DNA of 64,000 bases from Halobacteriovorax vibrionivorans (GTDB lineage: Bacteria > Bdellovibrionota > Bacteriovoracia > Bacteriovoracales > Bacteriovoracaceae), in the NCBI RefSeq assembly GCF_003346865.1, contig NZ_QDKL01000003.1, positions 124,001 to 188,000 of the forward strand, given 5' to 3'. A program made the translations under genes and the position numbers. Under the pieces are notes generated by a model. The model ran no database searches and had not been told where the DNA came from. It saw only the letters and a program-made list of their open reading frames with translations. Position 1 is the stretch's first letter, and the number at the start of each line of letters is the position of its first letter. Positions 45,434 through 53,676 of the stretch are shown here, piece after piece.

Positions 45434-47264
45434 GACTCACCTCACTTGTATTATTCACAGGGTATTTAATCTTAACGTAATTATTGACCGCTTCATTGAA
45501 GTCTAAGAAACAGCCTTTTTCATTCATGTAATAATTAAACTTCTCTCGACCTGATTTATCACTACGAAATAACTCAAGCTCCAAATGAGTAGGATAAAAA
45601 CGTAGAGGTTTGCATGCTTCGTCATTGATGTATAAGAATTCACTATATTCTCCTTTTTTAGAATTGATACTTGATAATGCTTTTTTATGATCCTTATTAA
45701 GAAAGACTGTATCCTTTACTTGCTGTTTAAAAACAAACTTATGGAAACAGTTTTGAATGATGACTCGACCTAGCTCATTTTCTGCAAAATCATCTATACT
45801 TTGAGAAATGGCCACTGCTGAAGCATCATGCTTTCTAAATGTTCTAAAGCACTCCATAACGTAATCAGCACATTGATCCATAAGAAACCAACACTCATCA
45901 AAGACAAGTAATTTTTGTCCATTCATTCTTTTAAATGTCTCTAAAAGATAAACGAGCATAGGCGCTTTCATTGACTCAGGATATAGTGAAAAGTCGCAAT
46001 AAATTAGATCGTTCTCACTTGAATTTTGACTTGTGAAATACTCACGAACCTCTGAAAAGTAGTATCTAATCCCTTCAAATTCTTCTTCTATAAATGAAAT
46101 AAAATCATCCCAATCTGAAATACTTCTAGCTAAAGCACTAGAAATACGTTCAAAAAGCTTACCGTTTTCCACTTTGGAAAGGTTTTTTCCCATAATGGAA
46201 AGGATAAAGGCCTTTAGATAATGAGGACATCGATACTCAAGAGGGTTAATATTTAATGATCTGGTAACACCACCTAGATATTTGGTTACGTTTTGATATG
46301 AATTACCAAGGTCAACGATGACGGCCTTCTTTCCATTAGATATTTCTTCAAATACTAGCTTATTAACTAGCATCGATTTTCCTTGTCCTGAAGCACCTGT
46401 AACGAGAGCATTAAAATTTGTAGCTCCACGGTCAAATAAATTTATCTTTACGTCATTATTAAATGCAATTCCACTTTCATATAAGAAGTCTCTGTGCTCT
46501 GGAATAAGCATATTTAAATAGTCTGTCGTTGTTGAAATTAATCTTTTAAACTTTGGCATAACTCCAACAAAAGAGTTATGAATAAAGTAAGTTAAGGCCC
46601 TAGACTCCACACGTAGCTCACCGTCCTGTGCTTTATAAATATCCAAAAGCTTTCTTGTCTTAATATCAAGGCTATCTTTTGAATTAGCCACTACGAGATA
46701 AAACATCTCAACGTCAAATAACTCGACTTCATCTCTTGAAAGAGCTTCTAATAACTCTTCACATTCTTCATAGGCATTAGTTGACTCAATATCTTTCATA
46801 TCCTTAGAAAGAGAAGAGAAATGTAGCCTCCTACTAAGCTCTAATTTTCTTTTTGCGTTTATATTGGATATTGGTCTGTAGTTAATGACAAAATCATGGC
46901 CATAGACAAGGTTTGATCTTCTAGAAATCTTAGGAGGGAAATCCTTAACACTAAGAAGTCTAAAATAATTTAAATCCTGCATAAAGAAGTCTTCAAATAC
47001 ATCCATGCTTTTTTCTGAATCAATAAATGAAAAGTCAGAAACTCCAGTCTTGTTGTTAAATCTATTTATATAGAGTGCACCATTCTTGTAATATACTTTT
47101 GAGATACAGTCTGAATGTTGAAGATCATTTTTTTTATGTAAATCATGTATTAATTTATCTAGAATATTCATTGCCTCTAAATCAACTAGCTCAATCTTTT
47201 CCAAAGAGGATCTATCGCCTTCTCTTGATACGTATTGGTCATTCTCAATAGACACGTGTTTCAT
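45426..47264 (-). CDS. VirB4/TraC-like secretion ATPase
   Basis: This 612-aa ATPase powers pilus assembly and substrate transfer. Walker A is VTGASGQGKSMLV (~295) and Walker B is KLLVFDECWFLMD (~460). The Gln-rich AVAISQSIDDFAE follows (~490). The N-terminal ~270 residues match the VirB4 N-domain in size. It is the largest and best conserved gene of the secretion operon and defines it as a type IV system. Confidence 0.92.
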   Translation of the reverse strand: MKHVSIENDQYVSREGDRSSLEKIELVDLEAMNILDKLIHDLHKKNDLQHSDCISKVYYKNGALYINRFNNKTGVSDFSFIDSEKSMDVFEDFFMQDLNYFRLLSVKDFPPKISRRSNLVYGHDFVINYRPISNINAKRKLELSRRLHFSSLSKDMKDIESTNAYEECEELLEALSRDEVELFDVEMFYLVVANSKDSLDIKTRKLLDIYKAQDGELRVESRALTYFIHNSFVGVMPKFKRLISTTTDYLNMLIPEHRDFLYESGIAFNNDVKINLFDRGATNFNALVTGASGQGKSMLVNKLVFEEISNGKKAVIVDLGNSYQNVTKYLGGVTRSLNINPLEYRCPHYLKAFILSIMGKNLSKVENGKLFERISSALARSISDWDDFISFIEEEFEGIRYYFSEVREYFTSQNSSENDLIYCDFSLYPESMKAPMLVYLLETFKRMNGQKLLVFDECWFLMDQCADYVMECFRTFRKHDASAVAISQSIDDFAENELGRVIIQNCFHKFVFKQQVKDTVFLNKDHKKALSSINSKKGEYSEFLYINDEACKPLRFYPTHLELELFRSDKSGREKFNYYMNEKGCFLDFNEAVNNYVKIKYPVNNTSEVSHV

Positions 47265-47485
47265 AGCTTAATCCTTGGCAAAAATATTGCCTTATAATCA
47301 ATGTACTTTTTTGATAATCGAATACCAAAAGTTCCCATAACTACCGAAGCAAGAAGAACTAGGGCATTCCATTTAAAAAGAAGACCGATAAAGAATATAA
47401 TTACCCCAATGGCTATATCATCAATTGATAATCCAAATAGCGTTGGTTTAGCTCGAAGTAGTTTAGGATGATAGACATATTTCAT
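47261..47485 (-). CDS. VirB3/TraL-like membrane protein
   Basis: This 74-aa protein has two helices (~22-38 and 42-56) and the VirB3-like beginning PKLLRAKPTLFGLSIDD. It lies between pilin and VirB4 genes, as VirB3 usually does. It overlaps VirB4 by 4 nt and the pilin gene by 1 nt. Confidence 0.8.
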   Translation of the reverse strand: MKYVYHPKLLRAKPTLFGLSIDDIAIGVIIFFIGLLFKWNALVLLASVVMGTFGIRLSKKYIDYKAIFLPRIKL

Positions 47486-47733
47486 TAGACAATCCCCTTG
47501 AAAAAATCAGTTATTTGAGAAGCTGCGATAATACAAAACGTACCTACTGCTGTACTTGTTAATCTCTTTGGTGCATCACCTTGCCCCGTTACATAAGCAA
47601 CACCGGCATAGACAAAGCCAAATACCGCAAATGCTAATGCAATATTCCTTGCTCCTTCTGCGAATTTTTCAGCGCTTGCTTTTAAGCTTCTAGCAAACAC
47701 AGGAGAGGCCATTAAAACTATTAGATATTTCAT
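47485..47733 (-). CDS. VirB2/TrbC-like pilin
   Basis: This 82-aa protein has a signal-like N-terminus (cut near VFARS) and two hydrophobic helices (~28-48, ALAFAVFGFVYAGVAYVTG, and ~58-75), the layout of VirB2/TrbC pilins. The GQGDAPKRL loop between the helices is typical. It is the first of the core secretion genes, right before virB3. Confidence 0.85.
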   Translation of the reverse strand: MKYLIVLMASPVFARSLKASAEKFAEGARNIALAFAVFGFVYAGVAYVTGQGDAPKRLTSTAVGTFCIIAASQITDFFKGIV

Positions 47734-47742
47734 TATTTACTC

Positions 47743-49584
47743 CTAATTATAGTAATTCTTTATTTCACTCGTTACGGTATAATTAAAGTCTAAGACTTCA
47801 TCCTTTTGAGTACCGATTGATAACTTTCTTTGATGAACCCAATGTTTCCACTTTTTAAAATTTAATGACTCATTTGAAACTGGAAGATTATTTCCTTGGG
47901 CCATGCCCATTGTATGCATAGGACATTCATAGTGAGCAGTCTTTCCACTCATTGATACAAGCTTAAAGCCGTGATAACCAGATTCTCTAAAAGTTGGTGT
48001 ATAAAGAGAGACCGGTTTTTCTTGTTTTGTATTTTCTTCCTCACTAAAGAAGTATTCTGACTTTTTTAAGTGGTAAAAGTAATATTCTTCAAGCCTAGAC
48101 TCTTCTAATACACCTACGCTAATTAGATCATTCAACGAATATATCGAATCACCGACTTTTAAGCTAAAGAAACGTCTGCCAGCTTCCATTGAAAAAGGCT
48201 CATTTATCTGCTCTCCAGTAAAGTCTCTTACATCAATTCTGCATCTATAATCAGATACCCTGCAGTTCCCTCTACATGGCCTAGTCCAGAACTCACCGCT
48301 ATCCTTTATGACTCTTTCTCCCCAGTAATTTCCTGTATCTATTGAAAAGCTTAGATCTGAACGTTTCGAGATAGTTCCTAAACTATTAATAGAGTCTTCA
48401 TTTGATACTACGGCTTTAAGTAAACGAGACTTTTCTTTAACCTGACTTGCTAGTTTTTCGCCCGTTATGTAAGCCAATGTAATAGTATCTTTGGGTGAAT
48501 ATTTATATGTTAAAAAATGTTGATTTAGCTTATTAGTATAAGCAAACCACTTACCCTTCTTGTTTTCTAGGGCCACTTTCGAAAGCTCTTCATAATCACT
48601 AAGATTATTTTCAAATTGACCAATCTTAGTAACTTCATTATTTGAAACCTCATAGTTTTCCTTATAGATATGATCAAGCATTTGGATAAGGCTTTTTGGA
48701 CTCTTGCTTGATACGAAGTATTGCCTTTGATAATTCGGAGTATAAACCTGTACAGGAGTAGTTCGTTCTTTTATACTGGCCATCTGATTTGTGTAATTTG
48801 CGCCAATAGTGGGAACTTCATAATCTTTAAGAGAGATGATAAGAAACTCACCTCTTTTAAAGTAATTATCAAAGATGAACTCATTAGGAATATTCTCAAT
48901 GTTCACCTGAAATGATTCCAGCACATTTTCTTTTAAAACAAGATCAATCTTTTCTTCTTTAATTAATTTATAAGTTCTGTTTCTATAGTCATAGTAATAG
49001 ACTTCAAATACAGGATTACGAATTTCTTTTATCAATGGATGGCTTTCTAAATACAGATTCGCCTTAAAGTTTAATGAAATATTCTTAACTACAAATTTAT
49101 CTTTATCGATAATATTCTTAACATCAAGTTGTTTTTGGAATCGATAGTTTTCATTCGTAAGTGGATAAACGTACTTACTTAATTCAAAATCAGTAACATC
49201 TCCATAGCTATGAGTCGCAAACCTTGCTACTTTCGCTGATTCGACAAAAGCTTTTGTTTTTAAAAGACTTGAGCCGTATGTGTAATTAAAACCTACGTCA
49301 TCTTGATTTATTGATTCAGCCAAATTAACAATTACTCCCTTCTTTGCTTCGTCTTCAAGGATTAGCTTGATTTCATAGCCTTGTTCAAACTTAATATTTA
49401 CGTCTGCTACATCTGCTAAGTACTTATCAAGGCCAATTTCGTTTTCTAACGTATCCTCAATTAAATCCCCATCAAGATCATTAACTTTCAAACTCTCTAT
49501 ATTAAGATTTTTTTCATTCTTGTCTTCGCTTGAGAATCCACATGAAACACATAAGACTAAAGCTAGTACTGGTATTATCTTCAT
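47743..49584 (-). CDS. Large lipoprotein at the head of the secretion operon
   Basis: This ~613-aa protein has a lipoprotein signal ending LVLCVSCG (Cys ~16). The start at 49584 has AGGA six nt upstream and follows the small gene by 8 bp. Near the N-terminus is a thrombospondin-type-3-like calcium loop (DLDGDLIEDTLENEIGLD). The rest is beta-rich with a Cys cluster at ~445-460 (PCRGNCRVSDYRC). No family was recognised. It may be a surface adhesin or exclusion protein of the element; that is inference. Confidence 0.65.
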   Translation of the reverse strand: MKIIPVLALVLCVSCGFSSEDKNEKNLNIESLKVNDLDGDLIEDTLENEIGLDKYLADVADVNIKFEQGYEIKLILEDEAKKGVIVNLAESINQDDVGFNYTYGSSLLKTKAFVESAKVARFATHSYGDVTDFELSKYVYPLTNENYRFQKQLDVKNIIDKDKFVVKNISLNFKANLYLESHPLIKEIRNPVFEVYYYDYRNRTYKLIKEEKIDLVLKENVLESFQVNIENIPNEFIFDNYFKRGEFLIISLKDYEVPTIGANYTNQMASIKERTTPVQVYTPNYQRQYFVSSKSPKSLIQMLDHIYKENYEVSNNEVTKIGQFENNLSDYEELSKVALENKKGKWFAYTNKLNQHFLTYKYSPKDTITLAYITGEKLASQVKEKSRLLKAVVSNEDSINSLGTISKRSDLSFSIDTGNYWGERVIKDSGEFWTRPCRGNCRVSDYRCRIDVRDFTGEQINEPFSMEAGRRFFSLKVGDSIYSLNDLISVGVLEESRLEEYYFYHLKKSEYFFSEEENTKQEKPVSLYTPTFRESGYHGFKLVSMSGKTAHYECPMHTMGMAQGNNLPVSNESLNFKKWKHWVHQRKLSIGTQKDEVLDFNYTVTSEIKNYYN

Positions 49585-49592
49585 CGTTGATC

Positions 49593-49733
49593 CTATAATG
49601 CACATCTGTTTGTTCTTAAAAAGTAGTCAACTAATGCTGTTCTATCGAGAGACTCAAACACAGCTTCTTTCTCCTCCACATCAAAAGTGTCCATGAAGTA
49701 ATGCTTAATAAAGTCTTCTTTTTTCCAATTCAT
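49593..49733 (-). CDS. Small protein, 46 aa, first gene of the element operon
   Basis: A 46-codon frame starts at ATG 49733 after GGGAG and ends 8 bp before the large lipoprotein gene, whose ribosome site overlaps its stop. It is acidic and aromatic (MNWKKEDFIKHYF, DVEEKEAVFESLDR). No family was recognised. The spacing and ribosome site make it likely to be real. Confidence 0.55.
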   Translation of the reverse strand: MNWKKEDFIKHYFMDTFDVEEKEAVFESLDRTALVDYFLRTNRCAL

Positions 49734-49779
49734 AATTTCTCCCAAACGAATTACTCGCTATCGATGTTGTTAAATTTGT

Positions 49780-50019
49780 GTGAAGGATTTTTATGAAATA
49801 GAGACTGAAAAAACAAAACAAATGCTTTTAAAGAGTAATTTTGTTCACCATGGTTATTTTGGACTATGTAGCTTAAGCCTAATTACCTATAAATACGTAG
49901 GTAATGTTCATCATGGTGATTCAGACCTTGATATACAGAAGAGACTTATTACTTCTTTCACAGTTCAGCAGTGCATCCTTATTGAAGATTTAAGTTTGAA
50001 CAACAAATGCACATATTGA
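49780..50019 (+). CDS. Doubtful small ORF, 79 aa
   Basis: A GTG-started frame between the element operon and the second recombinase. It has no clear ribosome site, and it contains inverted repeats that may be the real function of this DNA. Reported only so that the gap is described. Confidence 0.25.
   Translation: MKDFYEIETEKTKQMLLKSNFVHHGYFGLCSLSLITYKYVGNVHHGDSDLDIQKRLITSFTVQQCILIEDLSLNNKCTY
49846..49918. repeat. Nested inverted repeats before the second recombinase
   Basis: ATTACCTA (49882-49889) pairs perfectly with TAGGTAAT (49898-49905). An outer CACCATG/CATGGTG pair flanks it. The location between the conjugation operon and a tyrosine recombinase gene makes it a possible recombination or operator site. 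Confidence 0.45.
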
Positions 50020-50088
50020 TTTTTAATAATCTTAACTAGTAATAATTTAATGTCTTGAGAAAATAAAATTTATGACAAAGGTTAATCG

Positions 50089-51018
50089 ATGAATAGATAT
50101 TCAAACATATTCTCTTCTAAAGAAGGAATTAAGCATATATCAAACTTTAAGAGTTTATATAGGTTGAACCTATTAAAAACAAAAACATTATTAAAGCTTT
50201 TTGTGTTCGAACACCCTAATACAAAGTTTACAACAAGAAAAAATCACACTAAAGCATTTACTTTATATTTTGGCGACCTTCTAAGTAGAGAAATAACTAC
50301 TACTTTACTGGAAAGCTGGCTTAAAGAATATAGCATTATAAATAATTATTCAGAAAGAAATATGAACCATATAAAGTGTCAAATAAACTGTTATTTCAAA
50401 TGGCTATTAGAAAATGAAATAATTAATAGAAATGTACTACAAGACATTAACTTCAAGCAAAATGAAATGCCGAGAAGAAAAAGAGTAATCCTTAGTTCAA
50501 AAGACATACATTACATAAGTAAAAACTTGAATTATTGCTCATTGGTTTGGAAGCTGTATTTCAGCACATTAATACATACTGGTGCAAGGATGTCGGAAGT
50601 CTTAAGATTAAAATGGTCTGATATTGATATAACACTGAATAAAATTACATTTTACAAGACCAAAAATGGAGATAATAGAACAATTCAAATAAGCAAAGAA
50701 ATCACAAGAATGTACAAAGAACTCTATGAAGACTCCATATGCACAACTTATATATTTGCAGATAAGAAAGGAAAGAGGAAGTCTAGACACCAGGTGCAGC
50801 GCTTCTTAGCTAAGTTCAAAGAGAAACACCCTATTAAGTATAAGGATTGGAGTTGTCATGATTTAAGGCATTCTTTTGCATATAACTTCCTCAAGAACAA
50901 AGGAGAAATGTATCAACTTAAGTCTATACTCGGCCATAAATCAATACGTATGACAATTGATCTTTATGGTAATTTGCAATCTTCTACACTTGAGAATATA
51001 TCTCCATATAATATATAA
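50089..51018 (+). CDS. Tyrosine recombinase next to the Rhs tip array
   Basis: This 309-aa recombinase has a core-binding domain (~30-135) and a complete catalytic domain: Arg in HTGARMSEVLRL (~172), Lys in FYKTKNGDNR, H-x-x-R in CHDLRHSFAYNF, His in LGHKSIRM and Tyr in IDLYGNL. There is no arm-binding domain, so it is nearer to Xer/integron-size enzymes than to phage integrases. It faces the Rhs array, and its stop codon abuts a dead Rhs tip fragment. It could be the right-end integrase of the element or a shuffler of the tip cassettes. Confidence 0.9.
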   Translation: MNRYSNIFSSKEGIKHISNFKSLYRLNLLKTKTLLKLFVFEHPNTKFTTRKNHTKAFTLYFGDLLSREITTTLLESWLKEYSIINNYSERNMNHIKCQINCYFKWLLENEIINRNVLQDINFKQNEMPRRKRVILSSKDIHYISKNLNYCSLVWKLYFSTLIHTGARMSEVLRLKWSDIDITLNKITFYKTKNGDNRTIQISKEITRMYKELYEDSICTTYIFADKKGKRKSRHQVQRFLAKFKEKHPIKYKDWSCHDLRHSFAYNFLKNKGEMYQLKSILGHKSIRMTIDLYGNLQSSTLENISPYNI

Positions 51019-51110
51019 CTAAGACTCTCGTGTAAGTACTCTATGAAAATTCGTGTCAGGATTGTAATTCCTCGTGCGATTACTTAAATGGATTCTTTCT
51101 ACACTTAATT
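51019..51110 (-). pseudogene. Dead Rhs tip fragment at the end of the array
   Basis: The minus strand reads ERIHLSNRTRNYNPD and then an unrelated short tail to a stop at 51019-51021. It carries the same leader and the CAGGATTGTAATTCCT core (51057-51072, plus strand) as the intact tips, but no start codon and no GRFMSEDP. It is a tenth orphan tip, cut off where the recombinase gene ends. Confidence 0.7.
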
Positions 51111-51124
51111 TTATGAGTATTCCC

Positions 51125-51295
51125 CTACCTATATATAATCTTTAAGATCCTATATATGGAAAATGTAAAAATCAAAGATGTAACAAAAATTGCAAAAAGA
51201 TGCACCCCTTCAAATTTTCCATACTTATATTTTATAAGATATATCTGACTTAACAAAGCTAAAACCATTACTAAAATTGATATATAATCCTGCAT
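51125..51295 (-). CDS. Immunity protein for orphan tip 9 (2 TM)
   Basis: This ~56-aa protein starts at 51295, where AAGG precedes the ATG, 8 bp after the tip stop; an earlier start would overlap the tip. It has two membrane helices (ISILVMVLALLSQIYL and HLFAIFVTSLIFTF). Position directly behind the toxin tip marks it as the immunity partner, which would sit in the inner membrane and block the hydrophobic toxin. Confidence 0.65.
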   Translation of the reverse strand: MQDYISILVMVLALLSQIYLIKYKYGKFEGVHLFAIFVTSLIFTFSIYRILKIIYR

Positions 51296-51303
51296 ACAAA
51301 ACC

Positions 51304-51804
51304 TTAAAATGGTAAAAGAACACAAGCAGCTGCAGCAATACTAAATCCAACTCCAATTGCATTACTGATTGCCTTTTCTCTAGTAATTGAACTTAGGTCT
51401 TTTAATATTTTTAGAGACTGCTTCTGAAGATATTTAATACGAATATCTACTAATGCGTTATCTGTACACATTTTATCACTTCTTCGTTTTTTCAAACGCC
51501 AAAGTTCTAACTCCTCTTGTATCTCTGTTAATTGTTTAACCTTTAGACTGTACTCAGATGATAGTTCAGCAGCATCAACAAAAGAAGATCCTGCAAGCCC
51601 AGCGCTAAGTACGGAGCAAGTTACAGAGACATACTTACTACCTTCAGGGTCTACGAATCGCTCAGGATTATTTTTTACATATTTGTAATTATTGTAATCA
51701 GAACTGTTGAACCCGATCGGATCTTCACTCATAAACCGGCTAATGCCAGGATTGTAATACCTGTTGCGACATTTTAAATGTGGTTGCTTTAGATCTAAAA
51801 TCAT
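51304..51804 (-). CDS. Orphan Rhs toxin tip 9, hydrophobic type
   Basis: This 166-aa frame starts with ATG right after the previous stop. Residues ~12-55 are the Rhs core end (NRYYNPGISRFMSEDPIGF to DPEG). The unique part has a hydrophobic helix with Cys (SVTCSVLSAGLAGSSFV), a long charged helical section with Cys (KMCTDNAL), and a final hydrophobic helix with Cys (IGVGFSIAAAACVLLPF). This is the shared pore-former-like layout seen in six tips. It has no promoter or export signal of its own; it may be a silent donor cassette. Confidence 0.8.
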   Translation of the reverse strand: MILDLKQPHLKCRNRYYNPGISRFMSEDPIGFNSSDYNNYKYVKNNPERFVDPEGSKYVSVTCSVLSAGLAGSSFVDAAELSSEYSLKVKQLTEIQEELELWRLKKRRSDKMCTDNALVDIRIKYLQKQSLKILKDLSSITREKAISNAIGVGFSIAAAACVLLPF

Positions 51805-52200
51805 TTACTCTACCTTGAGATTTTTCTTTAAGTATCTAAAATAGAAAATCTCTAATATTAAATAAACAATACAGACAAACTCCATCAGTAATAAAGACTT
51901 TTGTAATAAAAAATACCAAACAGGGCCCGTCGGAAGATATCCAATTATATAAGAAAATATTAAACTCATAATTAAAATAGTTGAAAGCATTCTAGAAACA
52001 GATATAAATAGACTAAAAACATAACCTAATCTTTTTTTTACTTCTAACAAATACCAACTTGCGAGCAATGTCAGAACTGTTATTATATACAGAACTATAG
52101 TATCCATAGAGATGACAATAGAACTATTTAAAAAGTTATAAATAAAACATATTAAAACAATAAATAGATACGATCCATTCCAAATCCTATAATACAACAT
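51805..52200 (-). CDS. Immunity protein for orphan tip 8 (4 TM)
   Basis: This 131-aa protein has four membrane helices (~10-30, 33-52, 63-88 and 95-122). Its ATG overlaps the tip 8 stop by 1 nt (TAATG), typical of tight toxin/immunity coupling. No sequence family was recognised; the role comes from position. A membrane location suggests that its toxin acts in or across the inner membrane. Confidence 0.7.
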   Translation of the reverse strand: MLYYRIWNGSYLFIVLICFIYNFLNSSIVISMDTIVLYIITVLTLLASWYLLEVKKRLGYVFSLFISVSRMLSTILIMSLIFSYIIGYLPTGPVWYFLLQKSLLLMEFVCIVYLILEIFYFRYLKKNLKVE

Positions 52201-52712
52201 TACTTCGTACCAATAATATCAAACAGGTCTATATCATTGTCAGGCAGATCCATACCATCTGAATCATAAGGGTTTTCAGAATTCTCAATACAACTAAATG
52301 CACAACTAAGATGGTCTCCAGTATTATCAGTAACACTAATGTTATTATCAGGGTTACATTGATATCGATTACTCATTCTATCTCTATGCTTCTCTTGAAG
52401 GCATTGTCTCATGCAACTAGAAACATTTCCTGCACCAGTTTCACCACTTGGAAACTTTGGACAGAGAAATGGAGCTACTTTACATTCATAAGTTCCACCA
52501 TTTGCCCGACAAGCTTGATCGTAATAATCACATTTACTTGTACCAAAAAAACCGAATGGATCGATATAAAGAAAGGGACTATTAGAAACATATCGATACA
52601 GGTTAAGATCTTTACCTTTAAAGCCAGTCGGATCTTCACTCATGAACCGGCCTACGCCAGGATTGTAATCCCTGTTGTAAAGATATGAATTTAAATCTAG
52701 AAAACTTAACAT
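52200..52712 (-). CDS. Orphan Rhs toxin tip 8, Cys-rich type
   Basis: This 170-aa frame begins with the Rhs core end (NRDYNPGVGRFMSEDPTGF to DPFG, ~12-55). The unique part has nine cysteines, with CDYYDQAC, CKVAPFLCPKFP, CMRQCLQEK and HLSCAFSCIENSENP. This resembles a Cys-rich tip seen on other Rhs proteins, but I do not know its activity. So many cysteines suggest folding by disulfides in the periplasm. It ends acidic (DLPDNDIDLFD). Confidence 0.8.
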   Translation of the reverse strand: MLSFLDLNSYLYNRDYNPGVGRFMSEDPTGFKGKDLNLYRYVSNSPFLYIDPFGFFGTSKCDYYDQACRANGGTYECKVAPFLCPKFPSGETGAGNVSSCMRQCLQEKHRDRMSNRYQCNPDNNISVTDNTGDHLSCAFSCIENSENPYDSDGMDLPDNDIDLFDIIGTK

Positions 52713-52730
52713 AATATATTAAGAACCTTT

Positions 52731-53012
52731 TTATATGCTATAGGATATAATAAACAACATCCCTACTGTAATTGAAATCAATACAAATACAGTGTAGCGC
52801 TTTAAAAACACTTTAACTTTAAGTCTATCCTTAATGAAGTATATTGGTAGCGCCATCAAAAAAGAAAATATTAAACGTATTAAAAAGTTATCAAGTCTAA
52901 AAAACATTCCATTTGCAAAATCGTTATACATCAGTATTAATTTCACATAAGTTAGAACATTAAGTAAAAAAAATATCATAATAAAAAAACAAAAAAAGTA
53001 TTTAATCTTCAT
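52731..53012 (-). CDS. Immunity protein for orphan tip 7 (3 TM)
   Basis: This 93-aa protein has three membrane helices (~3-25, 43-60 and 72-92). It starts 7 bp after the tip 7 stop with an AGG site. Position and topology mark it as the membrane immunity partner of the hydrophobic tip 7. No family was recognised. Confidence 0.7.
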   Translation of the reverse strand: MKIKYFFCFFIMIFFLLNVLTYVKLILMYNDFANGMFFRLDNFLIRLIFSFLMALPIYFIKDRLKVKVFLKRYTVFVLISITVGMLFIISYSI

Positions 53013-53019
53013 AATCTAC

Positions 53020-53487
53020 CTAGAAAAGAAAACTTGCGATACAAACACCAACAGCGGAATAAGAGCCAGCACCTGGGAGAAATGTAAATGCCGCATTCAA
53101 AAGCCCTGCTTTTTCGTACTCTAATAGGAGCTCTGCCTTTTCTATTAGGATTTCATCTTTTCGAGATGGATTACATGTTTTTTCTTCATCCTCTAGCTTT
53201 TTTAATTTAGCCTCATACTCCTTTTGTAAATCTAATGCATTTTTAATATTAGAAATATAGTCATACAACCCACCTGCAACAAGAGCTACACCACAAACGC
53301 CTAAGGAAGCTGGCGACACATTTCCACTTGGGTCGGTATAACGAACGGGCTGATTGCTAACATATCTATAGAAGTTAAAGTCACCAGCTTCGAACCCAAT
53401 CGGATCTTCACTCATAAACCGACCAAGGCCAGGATTGTAATTCCTGTTGCGAATGCATGAATGTATATGGTTAATCAAACTGACCAT
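53020..53487 (-). CDS. Orphan Rhs toxin tip 7, hydrophobic type
   Basis: This 155-aa frame has a GGGGA site before its ATG. The Rhs core end is at ~14-57 (NRNYNPGLGRFMSEDPIGF to DPSG). The unique part follows the shared plan: hydrophobic helix with Cys (LGVCGVALVAGGLYDYI), charged helices with Cys (EKTCNPSRKDE), and a hydrophobic end with Cys (FTFLPGAGSYSAVGVCIASF). The Gly/Ala-rich helices fit a membrane-inserting toxin. Confidence 0.8.
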   Translation of the reverse strand: MVSLINHIHSCIRNRNYNPGLGRFMSEDPIGFEAGDFNFYRYVSNQPVRYTDPSGNVSPASLGVCGVALVAGGLYDYISNIKNALDLQKEYEAKLKKLEDEEKTCNPSRKDEILIEKAELLLEYEKAGLLNAAFTFLPGAGSYSAVGVCIASFLF

Positions 53488-53511
53488 TCCCCACTTCTTC
53501 TATTAATACAC

Positions 53512-53676
53512 CTATTTTTCTTTATCACAATACTTCTGTTCATCTTTACTAAACCTACAAGTCTTGTTATTAGAGTCCCAACAGCCCCCACTATCTAGAC
53601 ATTTATCTTTTTTATCGCAGCTCAACATGGATAAAAAGAACAAAATTAAAATTAAGGCTCTATAGACCGTCGACAC
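53512..53676 (-). CDS. Immunity lipoprotein for orphan tip 6
   Basis: A 54-aa frame starting with GTG 17 nt inside the end of tip 6. It has a membrane signal (YRALILILFFLSMLSC) whose Cys20 fits a lipoprotein site, followed by a short mature part with four more cysteines (KCLDSGGCW, KTCRF, YCDK). It is too short for usual gene finding. A small lipoprotein in the periplasm suits immunity to a Cys-rich toxin acting there. Confidence 0.6.
   Translation of the reverse strand: MSTVYRALILILFFLSMLSCDKKDKCLDSGGCWDSNNKTCRFSKDEQKYCDKEK

Noticed and set aside
52311..52688. 125-aa plus-strand ORF opposite tip 8
   Set aside because: It is antisense to a tip with clear Rhs similarity, and its sequence is low in normal protein features.
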